From Petrolisthes cinctipes (taxonomy: Eukaryota; Arthropoda; Malacostraca; Decapoda; Porcellanidae): a stretch of DNA of 64,000 nucleotides. The notes under the pieces were generated by a model that was given only the letters and a program-made list of their open reading frames with translations, was not told where the DNA came from and searched no databases. Location of the stretch: NCBI GenBank assembly GCA_033782935.1, contig JAWQEG010000409.1, forward strand, positions 107,501 to 171,500, read 5' to 3'. The translations under genes and the position numbers were made by a program. Shown here in pieces: positions 10,757-22,189 of the stretch. Every line of letters starts with the position of its first letter. Position 1 is the first letter of the stretch.

Positions 10757-12040
10757 GTGCACCCCCCTAATACCCCCCAGCCCCACCCACCCCTAAAATG
10801 GTTAGTACTCACCCTAAAACAGTTAGTACTCACCCTAATATTATTAAAGTTGAGTTCCTTGGTGTTTGGATCATCGTTGGTATGCTTACTAATGGCCTCC
10901 TCCACATTGGTAGGGGTTAGGGAGGTGCGGGAGTATGGGGCTGTCTTGGTGGGGGGTTTAGGGTGGTGCGGGAGTAGAGGACAGGCTTTCTACCCCCCCC
11001 CCCAAGCCTGCCCCATACTCCTGCACCCCCCAACCCCCCCCCCAAGCCTGCCCCATACTCTCGCACCCCCCCAACCCCCCCCTAAGCCTGCCCCATACTC
11101 CCGCACCCCCCAGTCCCCCCCCCAAGCCTGCCCCATATTCCTGCACCCCTTAAACCCCCCACCAAGCCTGCCCCATACTCCCACCCACCCCCCCAAGCCT
11201 GCCCCATACTCCCGCACCCCCCAGTCTCCCCCCAAGCCTGCCCCATACTCCTGCACCACCCAGTCCCCCCCCAAGCCTGCCCCATATTCCTGCACCCTTC
11301 AAACCCCCCACCAAGCCTGCCCCATACTCCCACACCCCCCCAAGCCTGCCCCATACTCCCGCACCCCCCCAGTCCCCCCCAAGCCTGCCCCATACTCCCG
11401 CACCCCCCTAAAACCCCCAAAACTGTTAGAACACCCAAAACGTTTCGTACTCACCCTAATGTTGTTGAAATGTTCCTTGGTATTGGGATCATTGTTGGTA
11501 AGCTTACTAATGGCCTCCTCCACATTGGTGGGGATTAGGGGGGTGCGGGAGTATGGGGCTGTCTTGGTGGGGGGCTTAGGGTGGTGCGGGAGTAGGGGAC
11601 AGGCTTTCTACACACCCCCCAAGCCTGCCCCATACTCCTGCACCCCCCAGTCCTCCCCCAAAGCCTGCCCCATACACCCGCACCCCCCCAAGCCCCCCAA
11701 AGCCTGCCCCATATTCCTGCACCCCCCACCAAGCCTGCCCCATACTCCCACACCCCCCCAGTCCCCCCCCAAGCCTGCCCCATACTCCCGCACCCCCCAA
11801 ACCCCCCCCAAGCCTGCCCCATATTCCCGCACCTCTCAGTCCCCCCCCAAGCCTGCCTCATACTCTCGCACCCCCCAGTCCCCCCCCAAGCCTGCGCCAT
11901 ATTCCCACACCCCCCCAAGCCTGCCCCATATTCCCGCACCCCCCCAATGCTGCCCCATATTCCCGCACCCCCCTAAGACAGCCCCATACTCCCGCACCCC
12001 CAAAACAGTTAGAACACACCCCAAAACGGTTCGTACTCAC
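10757..12040 (-). repeat. C-rich minisatellite with two extra copies of a tropomodulin exon edge
   Basis: About 20 units of 34-41 bp occur in two blocks (about 10990-11410 and 11610-12000). Each carries the core 'aagcctgccccatact' followed by C runs, so the minus strand is G-rich with many G runs of 5 or more. Between and before the blocks are exon-derived segments: exon copies at about 10834-10915 and 11455-11530 retain the coding text EEAISK.TN.DPNTKE and the donor GTGAGT. The 480-residue Pro-rich plus-strand frame across this region reflects the repeat and is unlikely to be a gene. Confidence 0.85.
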
Positions 12041-12222
12041 CCTAATGTTGTTGAAATTGAGCTCTTTAGTGTTGGGATCATCGTTGGTAAGCTTACTAAT
12101 GGCCTCCTCCACATTGGTATCATTGGGTGGTTCCATAGGGAGGGGTTTGAACTTGGTGGCATTGGTAATACCTTCCCAACCCACACCAATGAATTATAGA
12201 AATTCTGGGTTGTCTATAGACT
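12041..12222 (-). CDS. tmod: Tropomodulin, one internal exon
   Basis: Tropomodulin caps actin-filament pointed ends together with tropomyosin. The exon encodes GWEGITNATKFKPLP, EPPNDTNVEEAISK and DDPNTKELNFNNIR, matching the stretch just before the leucine-rich-repeat cap domain in fly and vertebrate tropomodulins. The 3' edge is clear: ATTAGG followed by donor GTGAGT at 12040-12035. The best acceptor is TTGTTGTCCTCTAG, giving an exon start at 12222 and an in-frame preceding text SIDNPEFL. An in-frame TAA then falls at 12196-12194, between PEFL and FIGVGWEG. This could be a real nonsense change, an assembly error, or a sign that a weaker acceptor nearer GGAAG at about 12172 is used. No other tropomodulin exon was found in the window, so the flanking introns are long. 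Confidence 0.75.
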
Positions 12223-12539
12223 CTAGAGGACAACAACAAAAATTCCATCAACAACTATGGGCGAGTAACGAATTTATACATACATACAATTATTTTGCGG
12301 AATATTTGAGACATTTGTATATGTAGCAATTAACAGCAGTTGTAGTTTCTTACTATAATTACTGTTACTATCATTATCATTCAAATTATTACAGTTATAC
12401 TGCTATCTTCACTATCAATATGTTGGTATCATTATTACTATAATCCTTAAATAAATTATGTAGGGAATGAGACCAATTAATAATTTCCTAGCACATTTCT
12501 AGTGCATTTCCCACCTCAGTCTAGCTCATTTTTGTTGGT

Positions 12540-14650
12540 CAGGTTTGGCATTGTAATTGGCAACACTGTTAAATTGGCAACATTGGTACGACTCGCTGGA
12601 GAGTGGAGGAAAATCGATTCAACAAGTTGTGTTGTTTGTGAATAACAGAGCAATTTATTATATTATTACCATGAATATTGGGTGTACTAAGGGTAAATAT
12701 TGAATGAATTACCGTTATTGCGTACGGTTTTTCTACCTTCATTACCCACTTATTTAGACCATTGTAAGACTATTTTCTTCTATGGCATTTCCTGGTATAC
12801 CCATTTCCTCTGCAAATGCCCCATTTCCAAGATAGGGCATATTCAAATGGGGCATTTTGAAATTAGCCTGACCTTACCTGACCTGACCTAACCTAACCTA
12901 GACCGCATCAGACTACCGAGACCTAACCTTGGCAAACTACCGGGACCTAACCTGGGCAAACTACCGGGAAATAATCGTAATAAAGTACAATAAATGACTG
13001 GGACTAAATACTGGGACCCAACCGGATCTGGCAACACTGCTGCAAAACGGTAATTCTTTCAATAAATACCGTACTGGGGTGAGATTTATATTGTTTAATA
13101 GTAATATGAAGTAATTAACATGTAAATAAATATAGTTTATTGTTGTATGTGAAATAACGGTAAATATTGCGATTATCTGCGTCCTCGATTTTCACACTTT
13201 GTCATCCGAAATCGCCCATATCTTTAACCTTTATATTTTGGAGACTGTTACATTATGTAGAATTACATATAAAACATGAATAACATTTGTATGTATTTAC
13301 TTTGAAACGGGAGTGCAGCTTTCCTAGCGGGTTCCCGACTTCCACCCCCCCCACACTGCGTGCAGTGTTGCCAGATACAGGAATACTTAAATTTTTTAGG
13401 CAAATTTTGTCCACACTTGGGAAATCGTATAAAGAATGTTCAATAAGTAGCCCAGTTGAGCGGGAAATTCAATCATTTAAAATTGGGATAAATAATGTTT
13501 TGATCACCAGACGAAGTAACCTGACCTAGACTGTTTTTACCTTCGGGACCTAACTTAGATTCCTTCGGGACCTTTAAAAATAAAACAGATCCTGTGGATA
13601 GGAGCTAAAAGTATCTCGATTGGATGGGTCAGGCGTATTGTACACAACTGCCTGCTGGACCTTCTGTAATTTTGCCAATGGAATCTGGTAACACTGTCCG
13701 GCCAACTTCAGTTCGTCCCTCCACTACAGAAATGTTGTATCTTAAAATTGAAATTAGCAAAGAATACATTTCCACATGATAATTCCACTGAGTATTGATA
13801 AAGGAAACCGAACCCTACCTAACCCAACCTAACCTAACCAGTAGTTCGCCAGCAGAGATAATCGCAATATTAGCTGAAATAACACCATTTCGTTTGGGTA
13901 AATATTGAAAGAATTAACGTTATTGCGTACGGTTTTTCTGCTTTCATTACCCACTAATTCAAACAATTCTAAGATTATTTTTTCTATGGCATTTCTTCCG
14001 CAAATGTCTCATTTTACCGCATATTACCTAGACCACATCAGACTACCGGGACCTAACCTGGGCAAACTACCGGAAAATAACCCTGGTAAAGTACAAGAAA
14101 TGACCGGGGCAAAATACTGGGCCCTAGCCGGATCTGGCAACACTGCTACAAAATGGTGATTCTTTCAATAAATATCAAAGATTGTTTAAAACATGTGTAA
14201 GGAAGCAGTAGATATTGTGTAGGTGTATTGTATGTATGTTAGTTTATAATACATTTTTGATGTTTTGACAGAAATCCGGCATCATTAATCATAATGTTAT
14301 GGAATGAGAATTAGTAAACTTATAATAAATCAAATTATCGGTATTATTACAGAAGTACTGTGTTTTTGGCTAGGGCCGCGCAGTGTTACCACATCCGGCT
14401 AGGCCCCGGGAATTTGCCCCGGTCACTTTATGATAGTTTACACCGGTTATATCCCGGTAGTTTGCCCAAGTTAGGTCCCGGTAGTTTGCCCAGGTTAGGT
14501 CTCGGTAGTCTGCTGTGGTCTAGGTTAGGTTAGGTCAGGTCAGGTCAGGTTAAGTCAGACTAATTTCCAAATTATGTTTGTAAAACGGGGCATCTCCAAG
14601 AGAAACATCATAGATGAAAAGTGTCTTAGAATAGTCCAAAATAGTGGGTA
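12540..14650. repeat. Dispersed repeat D, two direct and one inverted copy
   Basis: Copies lie at about 12690-13060 (+), 13895-14165 (+) and 14375-14650 (-), with a further copy at 53335-53690 (-). Each runs from 'gggtaaatattgaa...gttattgcgtacggttttt' to 'ggatctggcaacactgct'. Each contains short tandem units 'acctaacctgggcaaactac' and runs of CCTAA/TTAGG. No transposase is present. The intervening sequence has no supported gene. Confidence 0.75.
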
Positions 14651-14989
14651 ATAATACTGAAATATACAATATAGTGAACAGTGTTCCTGTAAATTTACCA
14701 AATTATCCAGTCAACCTGTTAAATTTTGCTGGTAAAAATTTACATAATGCCACAACAACAGGATGTCATAGGAAAAATATATAATTCCTAGAAGGTTTTA
14801 GTGTGAATTGAGTGATGTTGACCTTCGTCGTTTATTTAGAAAATGCTTGTTTTGGAGATAGCCCCCCTCCCCCCCAATCCAACAATCTTGGGGGAGAGCC
14901 TGGGAAATCGAGGTTTTTGATTAGGGGGAAAACTCATAATATAGTATATTTGCCTTTCTAGATTGCACTCATGACATGACATAAATGTC

Positions 14990-15105
14990 AAAAAGTTGGC
15001 TCGGGTTTTCCAATTTTCAACAAGCATAAATGTGCAAAACTGGAAAACCCGAGCCAAGTTTTGCCAAAAGTTGGCTCGGGTTTTCCAGTTTTCAACGAGC
15101 ATATC
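14990..15105. repeat. Alternating inverted/direct 30-bp repeat
   Basis: 'ttggctcgggttttcca' occurs near 14996 and again near 15067. Between them lies its inverse 'tggaaaacccgagccaa' near 15040. The segment can fold as a strong hairpin using either flanking copy. Confidence 0.8.
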
Positions 15106-15415
15106 GTCTTTGCCCCGGCAGTGACATCTTTATATCAAAAGTTTAGCTGATTTTAAATTAAATTTTGAGTGTTCAAAAACTCTTACTACTTAACTATTCA
15201 TTATTAAACATAAGGAAATGTGTTTGTGTATTTTAGAACAAAAATAACCATGAATCACCCAGAAAAAATAGCACTGAGTGAAACAACGTCATTCCTTCTT
15301 GCCTGCCCATGAGCCACTGAGGGGCAGTACCGCAGTGGCCTGGAGCACGGAGGCCAGAGAGACCGGGAGGGTGGCGGAGGTACGACACTCGCCAGTCAGG
15401 CATACCAACATTACA

Positions 15416-15814
15416 TCACCCTGTTAAATGGATGGTAACGAAACTTTTTTTGCCGACTGTACCTTTGTTATCACTGAGGCAAAAGTTACACCACTTTCTC
15501 TTCTTGGTTTTCAGAACGTTGTACGACTGGTTACAATACCACTGGTGTCTATCCTCATGATATGTGCACAGAGCTTGACACCTGGGACACTCAACAGACT
15601 TCAGTAAAACTCCGTGAGCACGTAGGAAATTTAATGGTGGTTTATCTTGTTCGTAAAACCGAGCAATAGGCAGCCAAGGGTGATATGAGCAACCTGCACA
15701 GAGAGACGCTGTACTTGCAATGGCAGCATAAATGTATGGAGAAGGAGGTATCTGTGACGTAGTCACGTGTTGAAGCTCTGTGATTGGTCGAAAACGACAA
15801 GATATAAGTGTCAA
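15416..15814 (-). pseudogene. Merlin/ISXO2-like transposase N-terminal fragment
   Basis: A 132-residue frame ends with a zinc-ribbon-like region: VECPRCQALCTYHEDRHQWYC, then NFCLSDNKGT. It is preceded by PLNFLRAHGVLLKS. This layout, a CxxC pair, a W-x-C motif and a short SDxKGT tail, is what I know from the N-terminus of ISXO2/IS1595-like DDE transposases (Merlin superfamily). Homology seems to stop at about 15455 and the catalytic domain is missing. The call is from motif memory. A different zinc-binding protein fragment cannot be excluded. Confidence 0.5.
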
Positions 15815-16113
15815 AAACTAATTGATTGGATTTGGCTTCAAATTTAAGAATCTCCCAGCAGGTAGCACTGCAGACGTCATGGTTACCATAGACAACCACA
15901 GATGTTTCCATGACAACCACAGATAACCAGCTGACCTGTGTTGTGGATTCAATGATGACCGCCACCATATTATTTGTGCAACGACATTGAAGGGTAGAAA
16001 TCGTGAGAGGAGTCACTGTAACAGTGCTTTTTGTATATAAAAAGTAAATAATGCACTAATTAGTGGTATTATTTCTGAGTTACACATGTGTACATACAAG
16101 GTATATAACTCAA

Positions 16114-16900
16114 TTAATATACAATATTATGAAATATATCTGACAGAACAAAATTGATGGTAGTGATTATGGATAAACTCTTGACCAATACCGGCAATTC
16201 ATTAAAGAGCCTTGGTGCACACCTTTCAAACGCTCTGAAACCCATTGTCAGATTACTCCTCGGCTCATTTAACCTGTATTTGTCGTCACTATGAGTGAGT
16301 TCCGTAGAGGAATTAACTTGAAAACCTCTTAAAAGATTCGTTATTCCAAATTTCAATGCTCGAAATGTTAGAAGACATATCTTGTAAACAATCCTCGCCT
16401 TTATTGTTAGCCAATGTAAGACAATGAGTGCTGGAGTTATCCTCTCACGAGATGGAAGACCTTTAATTAATCTTGCTACTCTGTTCATTATATTTTGCAA
16501 TTTTCTTAACCGATAGTCTGACAAACCATAATAGAGGGAATTGCAATAATCCAGTCTACTTATGACATAGTTGTGAAGAAGCATCTTCATGGTATCCTCA
16601 TCTAAATATTTTCTAACAAAAGCAATGTTCCTCAAATGGTAACCAGAAACTTAACCACTTGATTAATTTGAGCTTCGAAAGAGAGATTTTCGTCTTGTAG
16701 CACTCCTAAATCTGGATACGTAATATGGATTGAATATGTTGGGTCTAGCCTTCCTCAACTCATATATACACACGTATGTGTATATATATATATCCCACTC
16801 TGAATATGGTTCCTCAGACAGACAAAATTTCATTTTTTCAACTGTTTTTTGTATGATTGATGCAATTGTAGTATTCATATATTGCAGGAGTATCATGTCC
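16114..16900 (-). pseudogene. CR1/L2-like LINE, C-terminal RT fragment
   Basis: The minus-strand frame 16635-16114 encodes the conserved LINE C-terminal region: SRLDYCNSLYYGLSDYRLRKL, ARLIKGLPSRERITP, then LHWLTIKARIVYKICLL. This region follows the RT thumb in CR1-like elements. Upstream (16636-16900) homology continues through frameshifts (QDENLSFEAQINQVVK and similar), with a TA/CA microsatellite at about 16765-16790. Palm motifs are absent. It is an old 5'-truncated copy. Confidence 0.75.
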
Positions 16901-17270
16901 TGGTAGTGGCCTGGTTAGGTCCTCATAGTATAACCTGGTCCATATTAGGTAAGGTTAGGTCTAAAACATATAAAAATGAAGTATTTAATGTGTTGTTTAC
17001 TTGTTTTATCCATCAGTCCAGCCTCTGAGGGGGAGGGAATCAAACATGGTCAAAATACACTGGCATACATATAATATATTTCATCATATAAAAACTAGGA
17101 ATCATGGATTATCCAAAAGAAATGTTGGGAAAATAGTGTTTTCCATTTGTGTGGCTCTCGTTAAACCTAACCCAATATTATTTATGTAACTATAGTACTA
17201 TTAAAGCCAGGTATGGCCGTGATGTGATTGAATGATGAGGCTTGATAGAGCCACACACACGGGGACCGGG
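16901..17270. other. Non-coding spacer with TTAGG-like fragments
   Basis: It contains short 'ggttaggt' stretches (16910-16960) related to repeat D. Nothing else is supported. Confidence 0.5.
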
Positions 17271-17272
17271 TA

Positions 17273-17462
17273 CAGTCATGGTCAATAATCTTGCAACACC
17301 TGCCAATGAGATGGCTTCGAAAAATGATCTGGAACTATAGCTGTTGGTCTCTGCAATATTGGTTTATAAGATTCACTCTTGGTCTCTGCAATATTGGTTT
17401 ATAAGATTCACTCAAATGGCTTGCTTTTATTCACCAGGTTGCAGGACTTTTGACCATGACTG
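17273..17462. mobile_element. Tc1/mariner-type MITE with TA target duplication
   Basis: Terminal inverted repeats start CAGTCATGGTCAA and end TTGACCATGACTG, flanked by TA at 17271-17272 and 17463-17464. Inside is a 40-bp direct duplication ('ctctgcaatattggttta'). It has no ORF. Confidence 0.8.
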
Positions 17463-17689
17463 TACCATGCAATTTTGCCAAGTACCAAGCACGGGTGCCA
17501 ACTAATATGTTCTGAAATTAGCCTAACCTACCCTAAGGTAACCTAATCTGTACTGGGGTAAATAACCTCGACCTAACACAATGTTTTCTCAATATCCTTA
17601 AAAACTGCAATGCAGTACCTATGGTAAATTTTCCATTATTTTTAACTATAATATTATAATTGATGGTAATAAAATGGTTCATAATTATT

Positions 17690-18140
17690 CATGAACATTC
17701 ATGGTGTTGACGATGGTGTAATACCTGTATGATGACTCCATAGACACACTATAAATCCATCATACTGATACAACACCATCATCAATACCACATATGGTGT
17801 AATACCTGTATGATGACTCCATAGACACACTATAAATCCATCATACTGATACAACACCATCATCAATACCACATATGGTGTAGTACCTGTATGATGACTC
17901 CATAGACACACTGTAAATCCATCATACTGATACAACACCATCATCAATACCACATATGGTGTAGTACCTGTATGATGACTCCATAGACACACTATAAATC
18001 CATCATACTGATACAACACCATCATCAATACCACATATGGTGTAGTACCTGTATGATGACTCCATAGATACACTATAAATCCATCATACCAGTACCACAC
18101 CATTGTCAATACCACGGATATATTCTTGCATACAATAGAA
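17690..18140. repeat. 81-bp tandem array grown from the core of a family B MITE
   Basis: Units start 'ggtgtaatacc' or 'ggtgtagtacc' at 17715, 17796, 17877, 17958 and 18039, exactly 81 bp apart. The outer flanks are the arms of a family B palindromic element ('attcatggtgttgacgat' left, 'cttgcataca' right). The unit is a multiple of three, so a 149-codon frame stays open by arithmetic alone. Confidence 0.85.
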
Positions 18141-18310
18141 AGATGCATTGTTAGGAGCAGCTAATTATGATTAATTGAAATTTCTGGTATTGTTTCAGCT
18201 GGGATGTGATCACATGCAACACTGCAATCTGTTATGCCTTCAAGAAAACTATCAAGTGAAATATTACCTCTTATCATGGACTCTCCAGGCCACAACTCTC
18301 TTATGTAACT

Positions 18311-18785
18311 GAGGATGAATTGGTACACATTGTAAGGTTAGTAGTGTTTGTGTGTATGGATACTACCTTGATATTAATAAACTGTTTGTATGAGGATGAA
18401 TTGGTACACATTGTAGGATAAATAGTGTAAGTGTGTATGGAAACCACCTTGGTAATAAACTGTTTGTATGAGGATGAATTGGTACAGACTGTAGGATAAA
18501 TAGTGTAAGTGTATATGGAAACCACCTTAGTAATAAACTGTTTGTATGAGGATGAATTGGTACACATTGTAGGATAAATAGTGTAAGTGTATATGGAAAC
18601 CACCTTGATAATAAACTGTTTGTATGAGGATGAATTGGTACACATTGTAGGATAAATAGTGTAAGTGTGTATGGAAACCACCTTGGTAATAAACTGTTTG
18701 TATGAGGATGAATTGGTACAGACTGTAGGGTAAGTAGCGTTTGTGTGTATGGAAATGACCTTGATAATAACTGTTTGTATGTGAA
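18311..18785. repeat. 78-bp minisatellite, six copies
   Basis: Units start 'gaggatgaattggtaca' at 18311, 18392, 18470, 18548, 18626 and 18704. The first spacing is 81 and the others are 78. Two long minus-strand frames (about 160 residues) arise from the multiple-of-three unit and are not credible genes. Confidence 0.85.
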
Positions 18786-18819
18786 ACAATCTGGTCTGTT
18801 CCTGAAGATTTCCACCTTA

Positions 18820-19025
18820 GGGGAGTATTGCCTACATTAGTGATGTTGGCAATACTTTAAGGGTTTTTAGCGCCCCTTTGGCTCCAGTCACTAGCTTTCA
18901 GTTCTTCAACTGTCCCTCTTTTTTTTCTATTTCCTTCCTGCTTGCTGTCTCATCTCTCTATCACCTTTTTCTGGCGCTATATGACCTCGCTGTTGCGGCG
19001 TCTAATATCAATTAATCAATCTATG
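18820..19025 (+). repeat. Probable LINE 3' untranslated fragment
   Basis: Text such as 'ctggcgctatatgacctc' and 'gttgcggcg', ending in AATCAAT-like repeats, resembles the 3' end of decapod jockey-type LINEs. This was recognised from memory and there is no coding part. Confidence 0.35.
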
Positions 19026-19199
19026 AGAAACAACTTTGACCAAGGTGAAACACATTTTTATATGTAATTGAATATCAACATACATATCTATATTTACAAT
19101 GACAACATTGCCACATCTGCATCCATAATACTCAGATGTGAAATAAAAATGTAAAGAATGTGTGAAATACAGTTATATTAAATTAATAATACCTTTACC

Positions 19200-19615
19200 A
19201 GGATAGGGTTGAGACAAAGGGTGTGTTTACAGTTTTTATTCAGAGTATACTGTATACAGTACTGGCAAAAAAGTATAGTACAAGCCATACCAGGATAAGT
19301 CTGGGATTGGTGTGTATTACATTATTATTCAGTATATACAGTACTGGCAAAAAGGCTTAGCACAAACCAGGATAAGGCTGTAATAGGGATGTATTTTCCA
19401 TTATAGTACTGTACAGTATTATTTAGAGTATAAATTATACAGTACTGGCAATAAAGAAAAATATAACACAAACCATGCCAGGATAAGGCTGGAATTGGGG
19501 TGTACAGTATTTACCATTATAATACAGTATTATTGTATTTAGAGTATTATTTATACAGTTCTGGTAAAAAAGAAAAGCATAGCACAAACCATACCAGGCC
19601 TTCATATTTTTCCTG
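19200..19615. repeat. Tandem repeat of about 100-130 bp, four diverged copies
   Basis: Each unit has 'ccaggataaggctg', an AT-rich stretch and 'atacagtactggcaaaaa'. Units start near 19200, 19290, 19365 and 19475. Confidence 0.75.
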
Positions 19616-19639
19616 TTTGGTATAGACTCTCATAGCATT

Positions 19640-20089
19640 GCCCTGAAATGGCAGTACCAGTACTCTATGTGACTGAAGGGTTACTGATGCACCCATACTA
19701 TTCCCAGAAACTAATTACCTCAATGTTACTAATAGCGGAACTTTTTCATGACATAATTTGGAGGATTCATTTGCCTCCATTTTACCTTCAAGAATTTGTC
19801 CCTTTAACTAAATGAACTAGATGCACTGAAAATTCCAAAACTTAATGATTTTCTAATAATTGAGACTCCATTTTAGTGTTAAAGGAATCACTTTACAAAT
19901 ACAGTACATACACAGTGGTAAAAATCTGATGGTATCTATAATAAAGATAATGTTTTATATTCTTTATATAATACATGACTCAGATTATGTGTTTAAAAGA
20001 CCTTATGATAGCTGCTGCTAACCATGATATTATTTTCTATTTTGAAACTCTTGTTTCTAACTTTAAGAGATATTTCAGAATACCATATA
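19640..20089. other. Non-coding, degraded family A MITE remnant
   Basis: 'tttggaggattcatttgcctcc' and 'gtccctttaa' at 19750-19810 match the right half of the TTAAGGGG family. I see nothing else. Confidence 0.4.
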
Positions 20090-21842
20090 TCTAAGTTTAA
20101 GAAGCCTATTCTTATTAGGCGGAATTCCTTCCCTAATGCACGGTATGTCTGTATATATCAGATCCGGTAATAAAGCCCAACACTTGACAAATTTGTTTGT
20201 CCTTACCATAAGGTGCAGCTTGTTTTGGTCTCCATCAAATATAATAACTATTATATTTTCAGCCTTTATTGGAATCCAGATGCTAATAATGACTAGTTTG
20301 AGTGTCTCTTAACAGCTATGGCTTCAATACAATCAGTCTATGTGAAATAATCTTTTATATTTGTTGGAGACCTGAATACTCTTCACCAAGAATGGTTGGG
20401 CTCTGTATCGCCAACTAATAGGTATGGTTAAACTGCTCTAGATTTTTCTAATCTCTCTGGCTGTGACCAGTTGATTAATGGACCTACATACATTTCTGGA
20501 AATGGCCTGGACTTGGTCTTAACTGACACTCCAGGAGTTGTTCAGGCTTCTTTCTATTCTTGCTCCCATATGTACCTCTGACCATAATGCCATCAGGTCT
20601 TCCTCAAATCTCAAGTTAATTGGGACAATTTATGTTCTAAAATTAATAGTATTCCTTGGAATACCATTTTTGTATCCAATGACCAAATCTCAGCCCTTGA
20701 TACTTGCTTATTAGGTATCCTGCATAGAAGAGTTCCATCCAAATTAATTAAGTAATGCATGAGAGATAAGGCCTGGTTCAATGATGATTGTAAGTGGGCC
20801 TTTGATGATAAACAGGGCACTTATCATCTTTGGAGGCAAAATTGTAGTCAACCACTTTGGGATAATTATATTACAATCAAGGCTGATGCTCAAAGAATTT
20901 ACAATATTGCTAATGCTGCATATATCTCATATTCATGAGGTTCTTGCAGGTGCTACTCAACCACACAAATGGTGGGTCTCTCTGAAGTCCTATTTGTTTG
21001 GTATAGATTCTAGTATGCCTCGTCTACAGGAATCTGATGATTCTGTGTTATTTGACCCACTAAGTAAGACTAATTTGCTCTCCAATATATTTATTAACAA
21101 CAGTCTGACCAGGACGTATCCCTATCAGTGATTTGTTTTCCATGGCCAAAGCTCACCTCAGTTGCATTTAGGTCCTCTGAGTTGAAGAAGTATCTTCTTG
21201 ATCTTGATACTTATGGTGGGACTGACCCTGATGGATTTTGCCCTCTATTTTTTAAGAAGACTGCAAAGACTGTAGCCCAAAAATTGGCAGTCACATTTAG
21301 ATTACTCATGAAGTCTGGTAGTTTTCCATCTTGTTGGTGCAAAGCCCATATTACTCCCATCCCCAAGGGAACTTGAGCTTCAACTTGGCCCTCTGAGTAA
21401 TGTCCCATCTCTATTACACTCATTCTCTATAAGATCTTTGAGAGACTTTAAGCTAAAAGTTAACCAATTATTGTGAGAAATTTGATCTGTTTTTAAATCC
21501 CACTTTGGATTTTGTAAGGAATTGGGAACTTGTAATGCCCTTTTGACTCTCATTCATGACCTGCAATTAACACTGGACCTTTGGTACAAGTCTTGAGTTG
21601 TTGCCATCAATTTTAGTTCGGGTTTTGACATTGTGAATCATAAGGCTCTAATTTATTAATTGCAAATTTTAGGTGTTAGTGGAAATATTTGTTGAATTTT
21701 TAATGATCTTTTAACTTGTAGATCACAGTGTTGCTGTGGATGGTGCCTGTTCTGTCTCTGTGGTTTCCCGAGTTCCACAAGGCAGTGTCCTTGGACCCTT
21801 ACTTCTGACTTGGGTAGTGACCTTGAAAATAAGCTATTATTG
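20090..21842 (+). pseudogene. Jockey-like LINE, endonuclease and RT part, before the inserted element
   Basis: Translation in shifting frames shows endonuclease text (FVGDLNTLHQEWLGS near 20365; SGNGLDLVLTDTPGVV near 20500), the linker (KAWFNDDCKWAFDDKQGTYH near 20770), and RT text (LDTYGGTDPDGFCPLFF near 21205; RVPQGSVLGPLL near 21770). Many frameshifts and stops are present. The RT is cut immediately before the YADD catalytic codons by the 21843-28933 element and resumes at 28934. The family looks like the abundant decapod jockey/BS-type LINEs. Clade is inferred from motifs. Confidence 0.8.
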
Positions 21843-22189
21843 GTATAGTGGAACCAGCACAGCTGGAATGCTATAGAATACACCCCTTCTCCAGCCCAGG
21901 CCCCGTTAAGGCATAATCTGGGCTAGAAGGGTCTATTCCGTGACGATCATCAGAAGTAAATCAAATTTAAATCTGGCGCTGTACTGATATGGGAGCCACC
22001 TGGTGGTGGCCTGTAGAAGTACTGACCCTGCTCCAGGGCAGAGGATGCTCTTTCACTCTGTCGCGGAACACAGTACTGTCAACATCTTCGCTCCTCGCTG
22101 CTACGCTATGGTATTGTGTCACGTGTTCCTGCTATCGTTTCTTTTGTGTTCTAGTGGCTTGCCTGCTTTGCAGAGGTATGTGTGTGTGT

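Noticed and set aside
10757..12199. 480-residue Pro-rich plus-strand reading frame and several Gly-rich minus-strand frames
   Set aside because: They follow from the C-rich minisatellite; the minus-strand tropomodulin exon explains the conserved part.
17699..18148. 149-residue repetitive minus-strand frame
   Set aside because: Produced by an exact 81-bp tandem array; no start context or homology.
18301..18815. Two overlapping repetitive minus-strand frames of about 150-160 residues
   Set aside because: Both are open because the minisatellite period is 78 bp; two frames open at once argues against coding.
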